A program made the translations under genes and the position numbers. From JABMRP01 sp964444795 (GTDB taxonomy: Bacteria; Planctomycetota; Planctomycetia; Pirellulales; Thermoguttaceae), in contig CAYUIQ010000003.1 of the NCBI GenBank assembly GCA_964444795.1, positions 49,440 through 113,439 on the forward strand: a stretch of 64,000 nt of DNA, given 5' to 3'. The notes below the pieces were generated by a model. That model saw nothing but the letters and a program-made list of their open reading frames with translations. It was not told where the DNA came from and did no database searches. Shown here one piece after another: positions 43,114 to 51,974 of the stretch (positions are counted from its first letter, which is position 1; every line of letters begins with the position of its first letter).

Positions 43114-44874
43114 ATGGACGTTGGCGAAATCCTCCTCCGACACGGACTCCTAAACCAACGGCAGTTGGACCTCTCGCGTAGCGCCCAGAGCGACGGCACG
43201 CGGCTCGATTTGGCCGCGGTCGAGCTTGGATTCGTGAGCGAGGATTCGGCGTTGCGTGCCCTCGGCGAGGAAGTGGGCCTGACGTATGTCGACCTGAGCG
43301 AAGAGGACGTCGATCTGTCGCTACTGGAGGAATTCCCTCAGAAACTCATCTACCGCCAGGCCCTTTTTCCCATTCGTCAGCACAACGGCAGCCTGGTGGT
43401 GGCCACCAGTAATCCGTTCGACTTGTATCCGCTGGACGAGTTGAGCGCCTCGACGGGGCTTTCGGTGGAGCCCGTGCTGGCAAGCCGGGCGGAGATCGCC
43501 AAACTGATCAAATCCCACCTTGGTGTGGGGAGCGAGACGGTCGAAGGGCTCCTGGCGCAAACCGCCGACGACCAGATCGAACTGTTGGACCAGATCGAGA
43601 GCGACGGCTCCGAACTCTCGGAGATGGCCCAGGAGCCGTCGGTCGTTCGGCTGGTCAACGAAATCTTGCTGGAAGCGTTGGAATCACGGGCAAGCGACGT
43701 CCACGTCGAATCACAGGAGTCCGGATTGCGGATCCGCTACCGGATCGACGGCATGTTGCAGTCGCAACCGGTGCCACCGGAGATCGGCCGCTTTCAGGCG
43801 GCGATCATCAGCCGTTTGAAGATCATGGCCCGGCTCAACATCGCCGAACGGCGCCTGCCGCAGGATGGACGCATCCAGTTGAAAGTCGCCGGTCGCGACG
43901 TCGACGTCCGGGTCTCGGTCCTTCCCATGATTCACGGCGAGGGCATTGTCCTGCGTCTGTTGGACAAAGGGGCGATGGAGTTCACGCTCTCCAAGCTGGG
44001 AATGGCCGACGATCTGCACGCCACGTTCACCGAACTGATCCGCCTGCCGCACGGTATTATCCTCGTCACCGGTCCCACGGGGTCGGGGAAAACGACCACG
44101 CTGTACAGCGCGCTGTTGGAGATTCGCGACGAGCGGACCAAGATCGTCACCACCGAGGATCCGGTGGAATACCAGTTGGAGGGCATCAACCAGATTCAGA
44201 TCCACCCGAAGATCGGTCTGACGTTTGCCCATTCGCTGCGCAGTATCTTGCGCCACGATCCGGACATCGTGTTGATCGGCGAGATTCGCGATCTGGACAC
44301 GGCCGAGAACGCCATCCAGGCCTCGCTGACCGGCCACGTCGTCTTCAGCACGCTGCACACCAACGATGCCGCGGGAGCCTACACCCGGCTGGTCGACATG
44401 GGCGTGGAGCCGTTTCTGGTATCCAGCACGGTCGAGGGCGTGATGGCCCAGCGACTGGTGCGCACCTTGTGTCCCCATTGCAAGCAGCCCTACGAACCGA
44501 TCGACGACGAACTTCCCGACGATTTCCCCACCCATCGGCTGGCCGAGCAGGAGGCGATCTTCCGGCCCCGCGGATGCCGGGCGTGTCGCGACACCGGATA
44601 CATCGGCCGTTTCGGTCTATTCGAGTTGATGGTGACCACCGACCGCATACGCCAAATGGGACACGACCGGGCAAGCACGTGGGCGTTGCAACGAGCGGCG
44701 ATTGAGGAAGGCATGAGGCCGTTGCGACAGGACGGTTGGCTGAAGGTGCTAGCCGGCCAGACCAGCGTCGAGGAAATTGTTCGCGTGACCAAGGGAAACC
44801 CGATGGAGAAGAACCCGACGGTCGCGCCCAGAAACGAAGCCGTTCCCCCGGCGGAGCCGAGGGCCGATGAATAA
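43114..44874 (+). CDS. gspE: type II secretion / type IV pilus assembly ATPase
   Basis: 586 residues. N-terminal GspE-N/MshEN-type domain (GEILLRHGLLNQRQLDLS; ALFPIRQHNGSLVVATSNP), then the hexameric ATPase. Walker A is GPTGSGKTTT (about 324-333), the Asp box TTEDPVEYQLEGINQIQ, Walker B DPDIVLIGEIRD, and the His box TGHVVFSTLHTND. A CPHC...CRAC tetracysteine zinc site lies near 453-492. It powers pseudopilus assembly from the cytoplasm. The ATG at 43114 matches the family N-terminus; no strong ribosome site is visible. It heads a nine-gene operon; its stop overlaps the gspF start (TAATG). Confidence 0.92.
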   Translation: MDVGEILLRHGLLNQRQLDLSRSAQSDGTRLDLAAVELGFVSEDSALRALGEEVGLTYVDLSEEDVDLSLLEEFPQKLIYRQALFPIRQHNGSLVVATSNPFDLYPLDELSASTGLSVEPVLASRAEIAKLIKSHLGVGSETVEGLLAQTADDQIELLDQIESDGSELSEMAQEPSVVRLVNEILLEALESRASDVHVESQESGLRIRYRIDGMLQSQPVPPEIGRFQAAIISRLKIMARLNIAERRLPQDGRIQLKVAGRDVDVRVSVLPMIHGEGIVLRLLDKGAMEFTLSKLGMADDLHATFTELIRLPHGIILVTGPTGSGKTTTLYSALLEIRDERTKIVTTEDPVEYQLEGINQIQIHPKIGLTFAHSLRSILRHDPDIVLIGEIRDLDTAENAIQASLTGHVVFSTLHTNDAAGAYTRLVDMGVEPFLVSSTVEGVMAQRLVRTLCPHCKQPYEPIDDELPDDFPTHRLAEQEAIFRPRGCRACRDTGYIGRFGLFELMVTTDRIRQMGHDRASTWALQRAAIEEGMRPLRQDGWLKVLAGQTSVEEIVRVTKGNPMEKNPTVAPRNEAVPPAEPRADE

Positions 44875-46082
44875 TGCCCGATTTCAGCTACATCGCGCGC
44901 GACTCGACCGGCCAACGGGTAACCGGTACGCTTGAGGCGGCCAGCCGTAACGAGGCGCTGGCCACGATGGCCCAATCGGCCTTGTTTCCCGTCGAGGTCA
45001 AAGGCGACGCTCCGGCGGCCGTCAACGGCCAGAGCATCGGCCGCGTGTCGGCCAATCTTATGGCCACCAGCTATTCGCAACTGGCCGATCTGCTGCGTAG
45101 CGGCGTTCCCCTGTTGCGGGCGATCAAGCTGCTCCGCGAGCAGACCTCCAATACCCGTCTCCGTGCGGCGCTGGAGCAAATTCACAGCCGGGTGGAAGAC
45201 GGCGCTTCGCTGGCCGAGGCGATGGCCCGATTTCCCCGGGTTTTCGGCGAAATGGCCACCAACATGATTCGCGCCGGCGGTGAGGGCGGGTTTCTCGAAG
45301 ACGCCCTGACCCAGGTGGCCGACTTTACCGAAAAACAGGAAGACTTGCGCAAGCGGACCCTCGGGGCGGTGATCTATCCGATGGTTCTGGTTTTCATCGG
45401 AACCATCGTGGTGACCGTGCTGGTCGTTTTTTTCGTGCCCAAGTTCGAAGGCCTCTTTGATCGCCTGCGCCAGCGCGGTGAGTTGCCCCTGATGACCGAT
45501 CTGCTCTTGGGGACCAGCAACGTGCTGCAATCCTGGGGCTTGTTGATTCTGGCGGCGTTGGCTGGCGGCGTGGCCGCGGTGATGTGGGTCTTGCGCACCG
45601 AAGGCGGTCGTTTGTGGAGCGATCGGCTCAAGCTGCGCCTGCCCATGGCCGGACCTATCTATCTCAATCTGGCCGTCGCCCGATTCTGCCGCGTGTTGGG
45701 CACCCTGCTGCACAACGGGGTGTCCATCTTGCGGGCGTTGAGTATCTCCAGCGACGCGACGGGAAACCGTGTGTTGGCCCAGGCGATCGGCGAGGCAACG
45801 GAAAATATCTCGGCCGGTCAGACGCTCTCCGCGCCGCTATCCGCCTCGGGCCATTTTCCGCTGGCCGTGGTCGAGATGATTTCCGTGGCCGAGGAATCCA
45901 ATACATTGGAAAGCGTGTTGCTGCAGATTGCCGACAACCTGGAACGCCGCACCTGGCGCCGGCTCGATCTGGCCGTTCGGCTCATCGAACCGCTCTTGCT
46001 GCTGATCCTCGCCGGCGTGGTGCTGGCCGTGGTTGTGGCCCTGCTGCTTCCCGTACTGAAAATGAGCATGACTTTGGAGTAA
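44874..46082 (+). CDS. gspF: type II secretion inner-membrane platform protein
   Basis: 402 residues. Opening PDFSYIARDSTGQRVTGTLEA is the GspF/PilC N-terminus. Two homologous cytoplasmic helical domains follow (LADLLRSGVPLLRAIKLLRE and RVLGTLLHNGVSILRALSIS, each with the LxxGVxxLxAL motif), plus three membrane helices (about 168-190, 222-243, 372-395). It couples GspE to the growing pseudopilus. The start codon overlaps the gspE stop by one base. Confidence 0.92.
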   Translation: MPDFSYIARDSTGQRVTGTLEAASRNEALATMAQSALFPVEVKGDAPAAVNGQSIGRVSANLMATSYSQLADLLRSGVPLLRAIKLLREQTSNTRLRAALEQIHSRVEDGASLAEAMARFPRVFGEMATNMIRAGGEGGFLEDALTQVADFTEKQEDLRKRTLGAVIYPMVLVFIGTIVVTVLVVFFVPKFEGLFDRLRQRGELPLMTDLLLGTSNVLQSWGLLILAALAGGVAAVMWVLRTEGGRLWSDRLKLRLPMAGPIYLNLAVARFCRVLGTLLHNGVSILRALSISSDATGNRVLAQAIGEATENISAGQTLSAPLSASGHFPLAVVEMISVAEESNTLESVLLQIADNLERRTWRRLDLAVRLIEPLLLLILAGVVLAVVVALLLPVLKMSMTLE

Positions 46083-46108
46083 TTCGAGGAAAAGGAGAGG
46101 AGAACCTC

Positions 46109-46558
46109 ATGATACGTTCCAAGACGCGACGGCGACAACGGCCGCGCGGTGGTGGTTTTACGTTGATCGAAGTGCTGCTCGTGCTGGTCATCCTGGTGAT
46201 GCTGGGATCGCTGGTCGTGGGAGCCTATTCGAGAATCCAATACAACTCGAACCGCAAAGCCGCGAAGATTCAGATCGATAGCTTCAGTTCCAATCTGGAG
46301 ATCTACCATCAAGACGTCGGCCATTACCCGGAGACACTCGATGGATTGCTTACCGAAGAAGGCATGGGCGCGGGGGACCCGGCGAATTGGCGGGGCCCCT
46401 ACCTCAACAAGATAGAAACGCTCCCGACCGATCCTTGGGGGAACGCTTACCAATACGAGGCCGAGGGAAATCCGCCGAACGATACTTTCCGGATCTGGTC
46501 GACCGGTGCCGCGGTGGACGACGAAAATGATGATGTAACCAGTTGGCAGCAGGAGTAG
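46109..46558 (+). CDS. gspG: major pseudopilin
   Basis: 149 residues. Prepilin motif GGG/FTLIEVLLVLVILVML with Glu+5, then a C-terminal T2SS G-type domain: YHQDVGHYPETLDGLL, WRGPYLNKIETLPTDPWGN and YQYEAEG, where LPTDPWGNAYQY is diagnostic. AAAGGAGAGGAG stands 6-8 bases before the ATG at 46109. This choice excludes a long upstream open stretch overlapping gspF. It forms the shaft of the pseudopilus after processing by a prepilin peptidase, which is not in the window. Confidence 0.92.
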   Translation: MIRSKTRRRQRPRGGGFTLIEVLLVLVILVMLGSLVVGAYSRIQYNSNRKAAKIQIDSFSSNLEIYHQDVGHYPETLDGLLTEEGMGAGDPANWRGPYLNKIETLPTDPWGNAYQYEAEGNPPNDTFRIWSTGAAVDDENDDVTSWQQE

Positions 46559-46565
46559 CCCGCAC

Positions 46566-47174
46566 ATGACGGCCCTCCGCCAGTTGCCGACCGGTCGCAC
46601 CCGGCGTGGAGTCACGCTGCTGGAGATGCTGTTGGTGCTGGTCCTGCTGGTGACCATGGCGGCGTTGGTCTGGCCGGCGATGGAGAGGCCCTTTGCCTCT
46701 TGGCGGCTGCGTCGGGCGGCCGATCGGATCCGCGCCGCGTGGAATCAGGCTCGCGTGCGCGCGATGACCACCGGCAACGTGCAGGAATTTCGCTATGCCA
46801 CCGGCGGAAGCGAGTTTCGAATTGGCGGTCGCAACGTGTATGGAACCCCTTTTTCGATCGGCGATGCGCCCGCCGGCGAGCCGTCGACGGGGTCCGGTTC
46901 CTCGGCCGAGCGGATGCTCCCCAACCGCGTGACCTTTGAGGCCAGCGAAACCCGATGGGATAGCCGATCGGAGGAGCTGTTCGACCAGAGCGAGGAATCG
47001 AAGCAGCAACAGCAGGGCTGGTCCGAGCCGATCCTCTTCTATCCCGACGGCACCAGCGCCACCACTCGACTCCTTTTGCGCAACGAGTACGGCCATACGA
47101 TCGAGGTCTCGCTCCGCGGGCTGACGGCCGTGGTCACCGTCGGCAAAGTGCAATCGGAGGAGGTGCCCCGATGA
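46566..47174 (+). CDS. gspH: minor pseudopilin, GspH-like
   Basis: 202 residues. Prepilin motif RRG/VTLLEMLLVLVLLVTMAA with Glu+5, followed by a helical then beta-rich region (WRLRRAADRIRAAWNQARVRAM) typical of GspH/FimT-type minor pilins. It carries a longer Ser/Glu/Gln-rich loop (about 100-155) than usual. It starts 7 bases after gspG and overlaps gspI by 4 bases (ATGA). Confidence 0.82.
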   Translation: MTALRQLPTGRTRRGVTLLEMLLVLVLLVTMAALVWPAMERPFASWRLRRAADRIRAAWNQARVRAMTTGNVQEFRYATGGSEFRIGGRNVYGTPFSIGDAPAGEPSTGSGSSAERMLPNRVTFEASETRWDSRSEELFDQSEESKQQQQGWSEPILFYPDGTSATTRLLLRNEYGHTIEVSLRGLTAVVTVGKVQSEEVPR

Positions 47175-47635
47175 GCAGTCCCCTAACGTCGGATGAGAAG
47201 AATCGCCGCGGCGGATTCTCGCTTCTGGAGGTCATTCTCGGGCTGGCGATCCTGATGGGCACCATCGCCGTGCTGGGCGAGATCGCGCGGTCGGGTATTC
47301 GCAGCGCCCAGTCAGCCACCGACCTGACACGAGCCCAACTGCTCTGCGAGAGCACGATGGCAGCGCTGGCCGCCGGCATCATCCCGGCCGAATCGGACGA
47401 CGACGTCCCCGTCGAGTCCGACACGGCCGATGGCAGCGTCGAGTGGGAGTACTCGATCTATATCCAGCCGGTCCTCGACGAACCCGACATGCTCGAGGCG
47501 AGCGTTACCGTGCGACGGAACCCGGACTATGCCGCCGGGCCGGTCGAGTTCACCCTGGTGCGTTGGATCGCCGACCCCGACGTCGAGGCAGCCGAAGAAG
47601 AAGCCGAAGCGCTCGGCCCGGGAGGCATACGGTGA
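47171..47635 (+). CDS. gspI: minor pseudopilin, GspI-like
   Basis: 154 residues. Prepilin motif RRGG/FSLLEVILGLAILMGTIAV with Glu+5; the soluble part is short and acidic (VPVESDTADGSVEWEYSIYI), consistent with GspI. Position between H and J supports the call. It overlaps gspH (ATGA) and gspJ (GTGA). Confidence 0.8.
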   Translation: MSSPLTSDEKNRRGGFSLLEVILGLAILMGTIAVLGEIARSGIRSAQSATDLTRAQLLCESTMAALAAGIIPAESDDDVPVESDTADGSVEWEYSIYIQPVLDEPDMLEASVTVRRNPDYAAGPVEFTLVRWIADPDVEAAEEEAEALGPGGIR

Positions 47636-48723
47636 ATCGCCAACTCGCCGAGAGACGCGCATGCCTGGAACGAGCCAGGGGGTTCACTCTGATCGAGGTG
47701 CTCCTGGCGCTGGTGCTCGGGTCGATCCTCCTGGCGGCGATCTCGATGGCCGTGGATATTTACCTCCGCGCGTTCGACGCCAGTCGCTCGGGCGTCGAGG
47801 AAGCCCGGCTGGCTCGGGCGATCCTGTACCGTATCGGCGGCGACCTGCGCGGCGCGGTGCGCTACGATCCGCAAGACACGGCCGACTTGCTCTCCGGCCT
47901 GTTGCCCGAAGACCTCGCGTCGCTGGGCGAGGGGATCGAAGGGGCCGAGGAAATTGCCGGTGAAATGGGACTCGACCTTTCGCTCTTAGGCGACGATTCC
48001 GCAGAAGAGTCGACCGGCTCGGAGCCGTCGCTGGGGCCAAGTTCCACGCCGGGACTCCGCGGCGGTTCGGATTGGCTCCAGGTCGACGTCAGCCGGCTGC
48101 CGCGCATCGACCAACTGCGGCAGGCCTATTCCGATTCCGGGCAATCGGTCATCCTTGATCGGCCCGGCGACGTGAAAACGGTCGCCTACTGGCTGGCCGT
48201 GCCGGGGAGCAGTAGCTTGGACGTATCGGGGTCGTCCGGCGGATTGATGCGGTTGGAGTTGGATCGGGCGGTCACCGATTGGGCCGAGCAGCAGAGCATG
48301 CTGGCCGACGTCGAAAACGAATTGGAGCCGATCGCTCCGGAAGTCGTCGGCCTGGCCTTCCAGTACTTCGACGGCGAAGAATGGTACGACTCGTGGGACT
48401 CCGACGAACTGGGTGGCCTGCCCGTGGCCGTGGAGATTGCCCTGGAGCTGCGGCCCGTCGGCATCGATGAAGAAGACACGGCGACGGATTTTTTCGGCGG
48501 CGAGTCCAGTCTTGACGACGAGAACCCGGGTGAGAGAACGGTCGTCTACCGGCTACTGGTCCACTTGATGACCGGCGGATTGATTCCTCCCGAGGAAGAA
48601 GCCGTCGCCGACGAGGAGCCCGATCCGGGTTCCGAGTCGCCCTCACCACCGTCAGGCGGGCCATCAGGCGGTGGATCGGGTGGTCCGTCAGGTGGCGGTG
48701 CATCGGGAGGGCCCCCGCGATGA
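47632..48723 (+). CDS. gspJ: minor pseudopilin, GspJ-like with long C-terminal tail
   Basis: 363 residues, longer than the usual ~200. Prepilin motif RG/FTLIEVLLALVLGSILLAA with Glu+5. The body includes GLAFQYFDGEEWYDSWDS, matching the family's W-x-x-x-W segment, and LPVAVEIALEL. Acidic insertions (about 95-140, 285-310) and a Gly/Ser/Pro-rich tail (GGPSGGGSGGPSGGGASGGP) are extra. GTG start at 47632 overlaps the gspI stop. Codon usage is like its neighbours. Confidence 0.85.
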   Translation: MNRQLAERRACLERARGFTLIEVLLALVLGSILLAAISMAVDIYLRAFDASRSGVEEARLARAILYRIGGDLRGAVRYDPQDTADLLSGLLPEDLASLGEGIEGAEEIAGEMGLDLSLLGDDSAEESTGSEPSLGPSSTPGLRGGSDWLQVDVSRLPRIDQLRQAYSDSGQSVILDRPGDVKTVAYWLAVPGSSSLDVSGSSGGLMRLELDRAVTDWAEQQSMLADVENELEPIAPEVVGLAFQYFDGEEWYDSWDSDELGGLPVAVEIALELRPVGIDEEDTATDFFGGESSLDDENPGERTVVYRLLVHLMTGGLIPPEEEAVADEEPDPGSESPSPPSGGPSGGGSGGPSGGGASGGPPR

Positions 48724-50354
48724 GAAAAAGTAGCAGGCACACTCCGTGTGCCGTCCGCGCAAATCCCGCCGGCTTGCCCGGCGGATCGTTCGGTTTTTTA
48801 CTACATCGAGGCTTGCCTCACCATACAGAATCCCGCCGCCCCGCCTTCGTATTGGTCGTGGTATTGGTGGTGCTGGCGATGCTCTGTCTGGCCGGGCTGT
48901 CGTTCCTGCAATTGATGGTCACCGAACGGGGTGCCGCCCTGATCACCAGTCGCCAGCTTCAGGTCCGCGCGGCGGCCGACTCGGGATTGGAGATGGCCCG
49001 GCGGTTCGTCTCGGTCGACGAAGAAACGCAGAACGAAGCCGGCGGCTGGTACGACAACCCTCTGCGATTCCAGATGCGATTGGTCGTTGATGACGAACGA
49101 GCGCGGAAGCGTTGCCGGTTTTCGATTATCGCCCCCGCCCTGGACGACGGGATGCCCGCGGGGACCCGCTTCGGTCTGGAAGACGAATCGACCCGGCTGA
49201 ACCTCAACGTGCTGATCGTACTGGACGAGAAGATCGGCAGCGGGCGCGACCTGCTAATGGGTTTGCCCGGCATGGACGAATACACGGCCGATGCGATTCT
49301 CGATTGGATCGACTCCGACGACGAAGAGCGCGAGTATGGCGCCGAAAGCAACTACTACCTGTCGCTCGACCCGCCTTATCAGGCCAAGAACGGACCACTG
49401 GAAACGGTCGAGGAACTGCTGTTGGTTCGGGGTATCACTCCACAACTGCTCTTGGGTAGTGATTTCGACCGCAATGGTCTGGCCGACGACAATGCCGATA
49501 CCGCGTCCTCCGACACGATGATCGCAACCGACGGCTCGATGGACCGCGGATGGTCGGCCTACCTCACGCTCCACAGTGCCGAGCGCAACTTGCAGCCCGA
49601 CGGCCAACCGAAAATCGATCTCAACACCGACGACATGGAGGCCCTGTACAATGACCTGGGGGCCGTACTGCCCGGGAGTTGGGCCACCTTTATCGTCGCC
49701 TTTCGGCAAAACGGCCCCTACGAGAAAAAGGACGACGACGAAACCGTCGAGGCGATGGGGCGCCTCGATTTGAGCGCGGGGGCCGGTTCCACACTGACGA
49801 CCGTGCTGGATCTGATCGGCCCCGCCGTCCGCGTGACCCTCCAAGGCGACGACGAACCGACCGTGCTGAAAAGCCCGTTTCCCGACGATCCGATGGCCAT
49901 GGGCATGTATCTGCCGGTGTTGATGGACTTCGTCACCATCAACCCTTCGCCGGTGATCCCCGGACGGATCAACGTCAATCAGGCGTCGCGGTCGGTGCTG
50001 GCGGGTGTGCCGGGCATGACCGACGAAATTCTTGAAGAAATTATTTCCTTCCGCCGCGTCGACCGGGCCGAATGGTCCGATCTGGAGGCGGCCCGCCGCC
50101 ACGAAACCTGGCTGCTCAGTTCGGGGATCGTCACGCTGGACGAAATGAAGGCGATGATCCCCTTCCTTACCGGCATGGGGCACACCTATCGAGCCCAAGT
50201 GGTGGGGTATTTTGAGCAAGACGGCCCGGCCGCCCGGATCGAAGCCATATTTGATGCTACAACCGCGCCCGCCCGCTTGGTATTCTGGAGAGATATAAGC
50301 CACTTGGGCCCCGGCTATGCCGTGGAGACCCTGGGAATCGAAGCGTCCGACTGA
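48720..50354 (+). CDS. gspK: minor pseudopilin tip protein, GspK-like, with a repeat-derived leader
   Basis: 544 residues. A hydrophobic pilin-like helix (about 43-67, FVLVVVLVVLAMLCLAGLSF) lacks Glu+5, as in GspK. Two helix-hairpin-helix-like segments follow (LLMGLPGMDEYTADAILDWI and VNQASRSVLAGVPGMTDEIL), as in GspK tips. The first 42 residues are unusually long for a prepilin leader and coincide with a palindromic repeat at 48733-48784. A start nearer the helix would give a normal leader, but no better codon is obvious. It overlaps gspJ by 4 bases. Confidence 0.85.
   Translation: MRKSSRHTPCAVRANPAGLPGGSFGFLLHRGLPHHTESRRPAFVLVVVLVVLAMLCLAGLSFLQLMVTERGAALITSRQLQVRAAADSGLEMARRFVSVDEETQNEAGGWYDNPLRFQMRLVVDDERARKRCRFSIIAPALDDGMPAGTRFGLEDESTRLNLNVLIVLDEKIGSGRDLLMGLPGMDEYTADAILDWIDSDDEEREYGAESNYYLSLDPPYQAKNGPLETVEELLLVRGITPQLLLGSDFDRNGLADDNADTASSDTMIATDGSMDRGWSAYLTLHSAERNLQPDGQPKIDLNTDDMEALYNDLGAVLPGSWATFIVAFRQNGPYEKKDDDETVEAMGRLDLSAGAGSTLTTVLDLIGPAVRVTLQGDDEPTVLKSPFPDDPMAMGMYLPVLMDFVTINPSPVIPGRINVNQASRSVLAGVPGMTDEILEEIISFRRVDRAEWSDLEAARRHETWLLSSGIVTLDEMKAMIPFLTGMGHTYRAQVVGYFEQDGPAARIEAIFDATTAPARLVFWRDISHLGPGYAVETLGIEASD
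48733..48784. repeat. palindromic repeat inside the gspK leader
   Basis: GGCACACTCCGTGTGCC (48736-48752) is a 7-bp stem with a 3-base loop; CGCCGG CTTGC CCGGCG follows at 48768-48784. Read in frame it gives SRHTPCAVR, a string I associate with repeats in planctomycete genomes (from memory, unchecked). The DNA is palindromic and so repeat-like, although it codes. Confidence 0.5.
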
Positions 50355-50447
50355 ACCGTATTATAACGTATCCTATCGTATCATGACCTTCCCGCACCGC
50401 ACCTGAGAGAGCGTCACCTGGGTCCACACACCCAGGCGACCGAGACG

Positions 50448-51974
50448 ATGCCCAAACTTCTTGCCCTGGAATGGAACGAACGCGAAGTGCGCGCGGCCTT
50501 GGCCGTCTCGCGCGCCGGTCGCGTCACCATCGAACAAGCGTTTTCGGTACCCTTGCGCTGGAACTCGGCCGAAGGCAACGGCGACGGGATCGAGCCGGAC
50601 GCCGGTCCGCAAGTCGCCGCGGCGCTCGCCGAGCGGGGGGTCGGCCGGGTCGACACGATCGTGGCCGTCGGCCGAACGGACGTCGAGCTGCGCCAACTGG
50701 CCCTGCCCCCCATGCCCGAGGAGGAACTGCCCGAGGCGGTTCGCTTCCAGGCCTTGCGGCAATTCAACGCCTTGGGAGAAGATTGGCCGCTGGACTTCGT
50801 GCTTATCGACGAACAAGCGGACGGTCCGCGCAACGTGTTGGCCGCGGCGCTGGATCCCGATCGCATCACCCGTATCCGGCAAGTCTGCCAGGCGGCGGGA
50901 CTCCGGCCTCGACGTCTCCTGTTGCGGTCGGCGGGGGCCGCCTCGTTGCTCTGTCGCCGGAGCGACGCGGGCGTTCATCGCGCGTCGCTTCTGGTCGAAC
51001 TCACCGGCGCCGAAGCCGAACTGACGGTGATGGTCGGCCGCAAGATCATCTTCCTGCGAACCGCCCGGCTGGCCGGCAACCCGCTGGAGTCGGCCGATCG
51101 GGGGAAGGCCCTGGTGGCGGAAATCCGTCGCACCACGGCCGCCGTGGCCAACCAACTCGACGGGCGGCAAGTCGAGTCGATCGCCTTGTGCGGCACCGGC
51201 CAGCCGCACGAGACACTGGCTCGACAAATCAAAGAAGAGTTGGGCGTCGCCACGTCGCTGTTCGATCCGTTCGCCGGACTGGAAGTATCGTCCGACGTGG
51301 CCACCGGCGCGCCGGAACATTCCGATCGGTTCGCTCCTCTGTTGGGCATGCTGCTGGACGAATTGGAGGGTCAGGGTCACGGCATCGACTTCCTCCATCC
51401 TCGCCGGCGGCCCGCTCCGCCCGGACGTCAGAAGCAGTTCTCCCTCGCCGCGATCGTCGCTGGCCTGCTCGTGGCGCTGATCGTCGGTTACGCCATGATG
51501 AGAAAATCCGCATCCGACACCCGGATCAGACAACTCAAGAGTCAATCGGCCGAACTGGATAGGGAACTCAAGCGACTCGATCAAGCCAACGAGTCGGAAC
51601 CGGTCATCTCGAAATGGCTTGGGGAGGTGCCGAACTTATCCGACCCGGCCGAGAACTACGCCCCGTGGCTGGACGAATTGACCCGGCTCGCCGAGAAGCT
51701 CGAGCAACTCAACGGCACCCGGGACGATCGCTTCGCGGCCAAGAAGTACTTGCTGCAAAGCCTCTCGCTGGGCGCGACTCCCAGCGGCGGGAACGGACAG
51801 ATGGCGATGAGCATGGGAACCGGTAGCATGAGCATGATTCGCGATTTCGAGATGCAACTCCGCGACAAGGCGCATCGTATCGAGGTCAAGGAACGCCACA
51901 TGGCCAAGGAGGAAGATCCGAGCTACCCGTGCCAGTTCGGGGTTGTCGAGTTGATCCAGCGAGGAGGCAAGTAA
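50448..51974 (+). CDS. GspL / PilM-PilN-like assembly protein
   Basis: 508 residues. Residues about 1-320 have a PilM/GspL actin-like layout (LLALEWNEREVRAALA; RQLALPPMPEEELPEAVRFQ, a typical PilM segment). One membrane helix lies at about 330-348 (SLAAIVAGLLVALIVGYAMM), then a coiled coil (RIRQLKSQSAELDRELKRLD) and a PilN-like periplasmic part. The fusion of PilM and PilN is what defines GspL. It starts 93 bases after gspK. Its stop overlaps the next start (TAATG), implying coupled translation with its membrane partner. Confidence 0.8.
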   Translation: MPKLLALEWNEREVRAALAVSRAGRVTIEQAFSVPLRWNSAEGNGDGIEPDAGPQVAAALAERGVGRVDTIVAVGRTDVELRQLALPPMPEEELPEAVRFQALRQFNALGEDWPLDFVLIDEQADGPRNVLAAALDPDRITRIRQVCQAAGLRPRRLLLRSAGAASLLCRRSDAGVHRASLLVELTGAEAELTVMVGRKIIFLRTARLAGNPLESADRGKALVAEIRRTTAAVANQLDGRQVESIALCGTGQPHETLARQIKEELGVATSLFDPFAGLEVSSDVATGAPEHSDRFAPLLGMLLDELEGQGHGIDFLHPRRRPAPPGRQKQFSLAAIVAGLLVALIVGYAMMRKSASDTRIRQLKSQSAELDRELKRLDQANESEPVISKWLGEVPNLSDPAENYAPWLDELTRLAEKLEQLNGTRDDRFAAKKYLLQSLSLGATPSGGNGQMAMSMGTGSMSMIRDFEMQLRDKAHRIEVKERHMAKEEDPSYPCQFGVVELIQRGGK

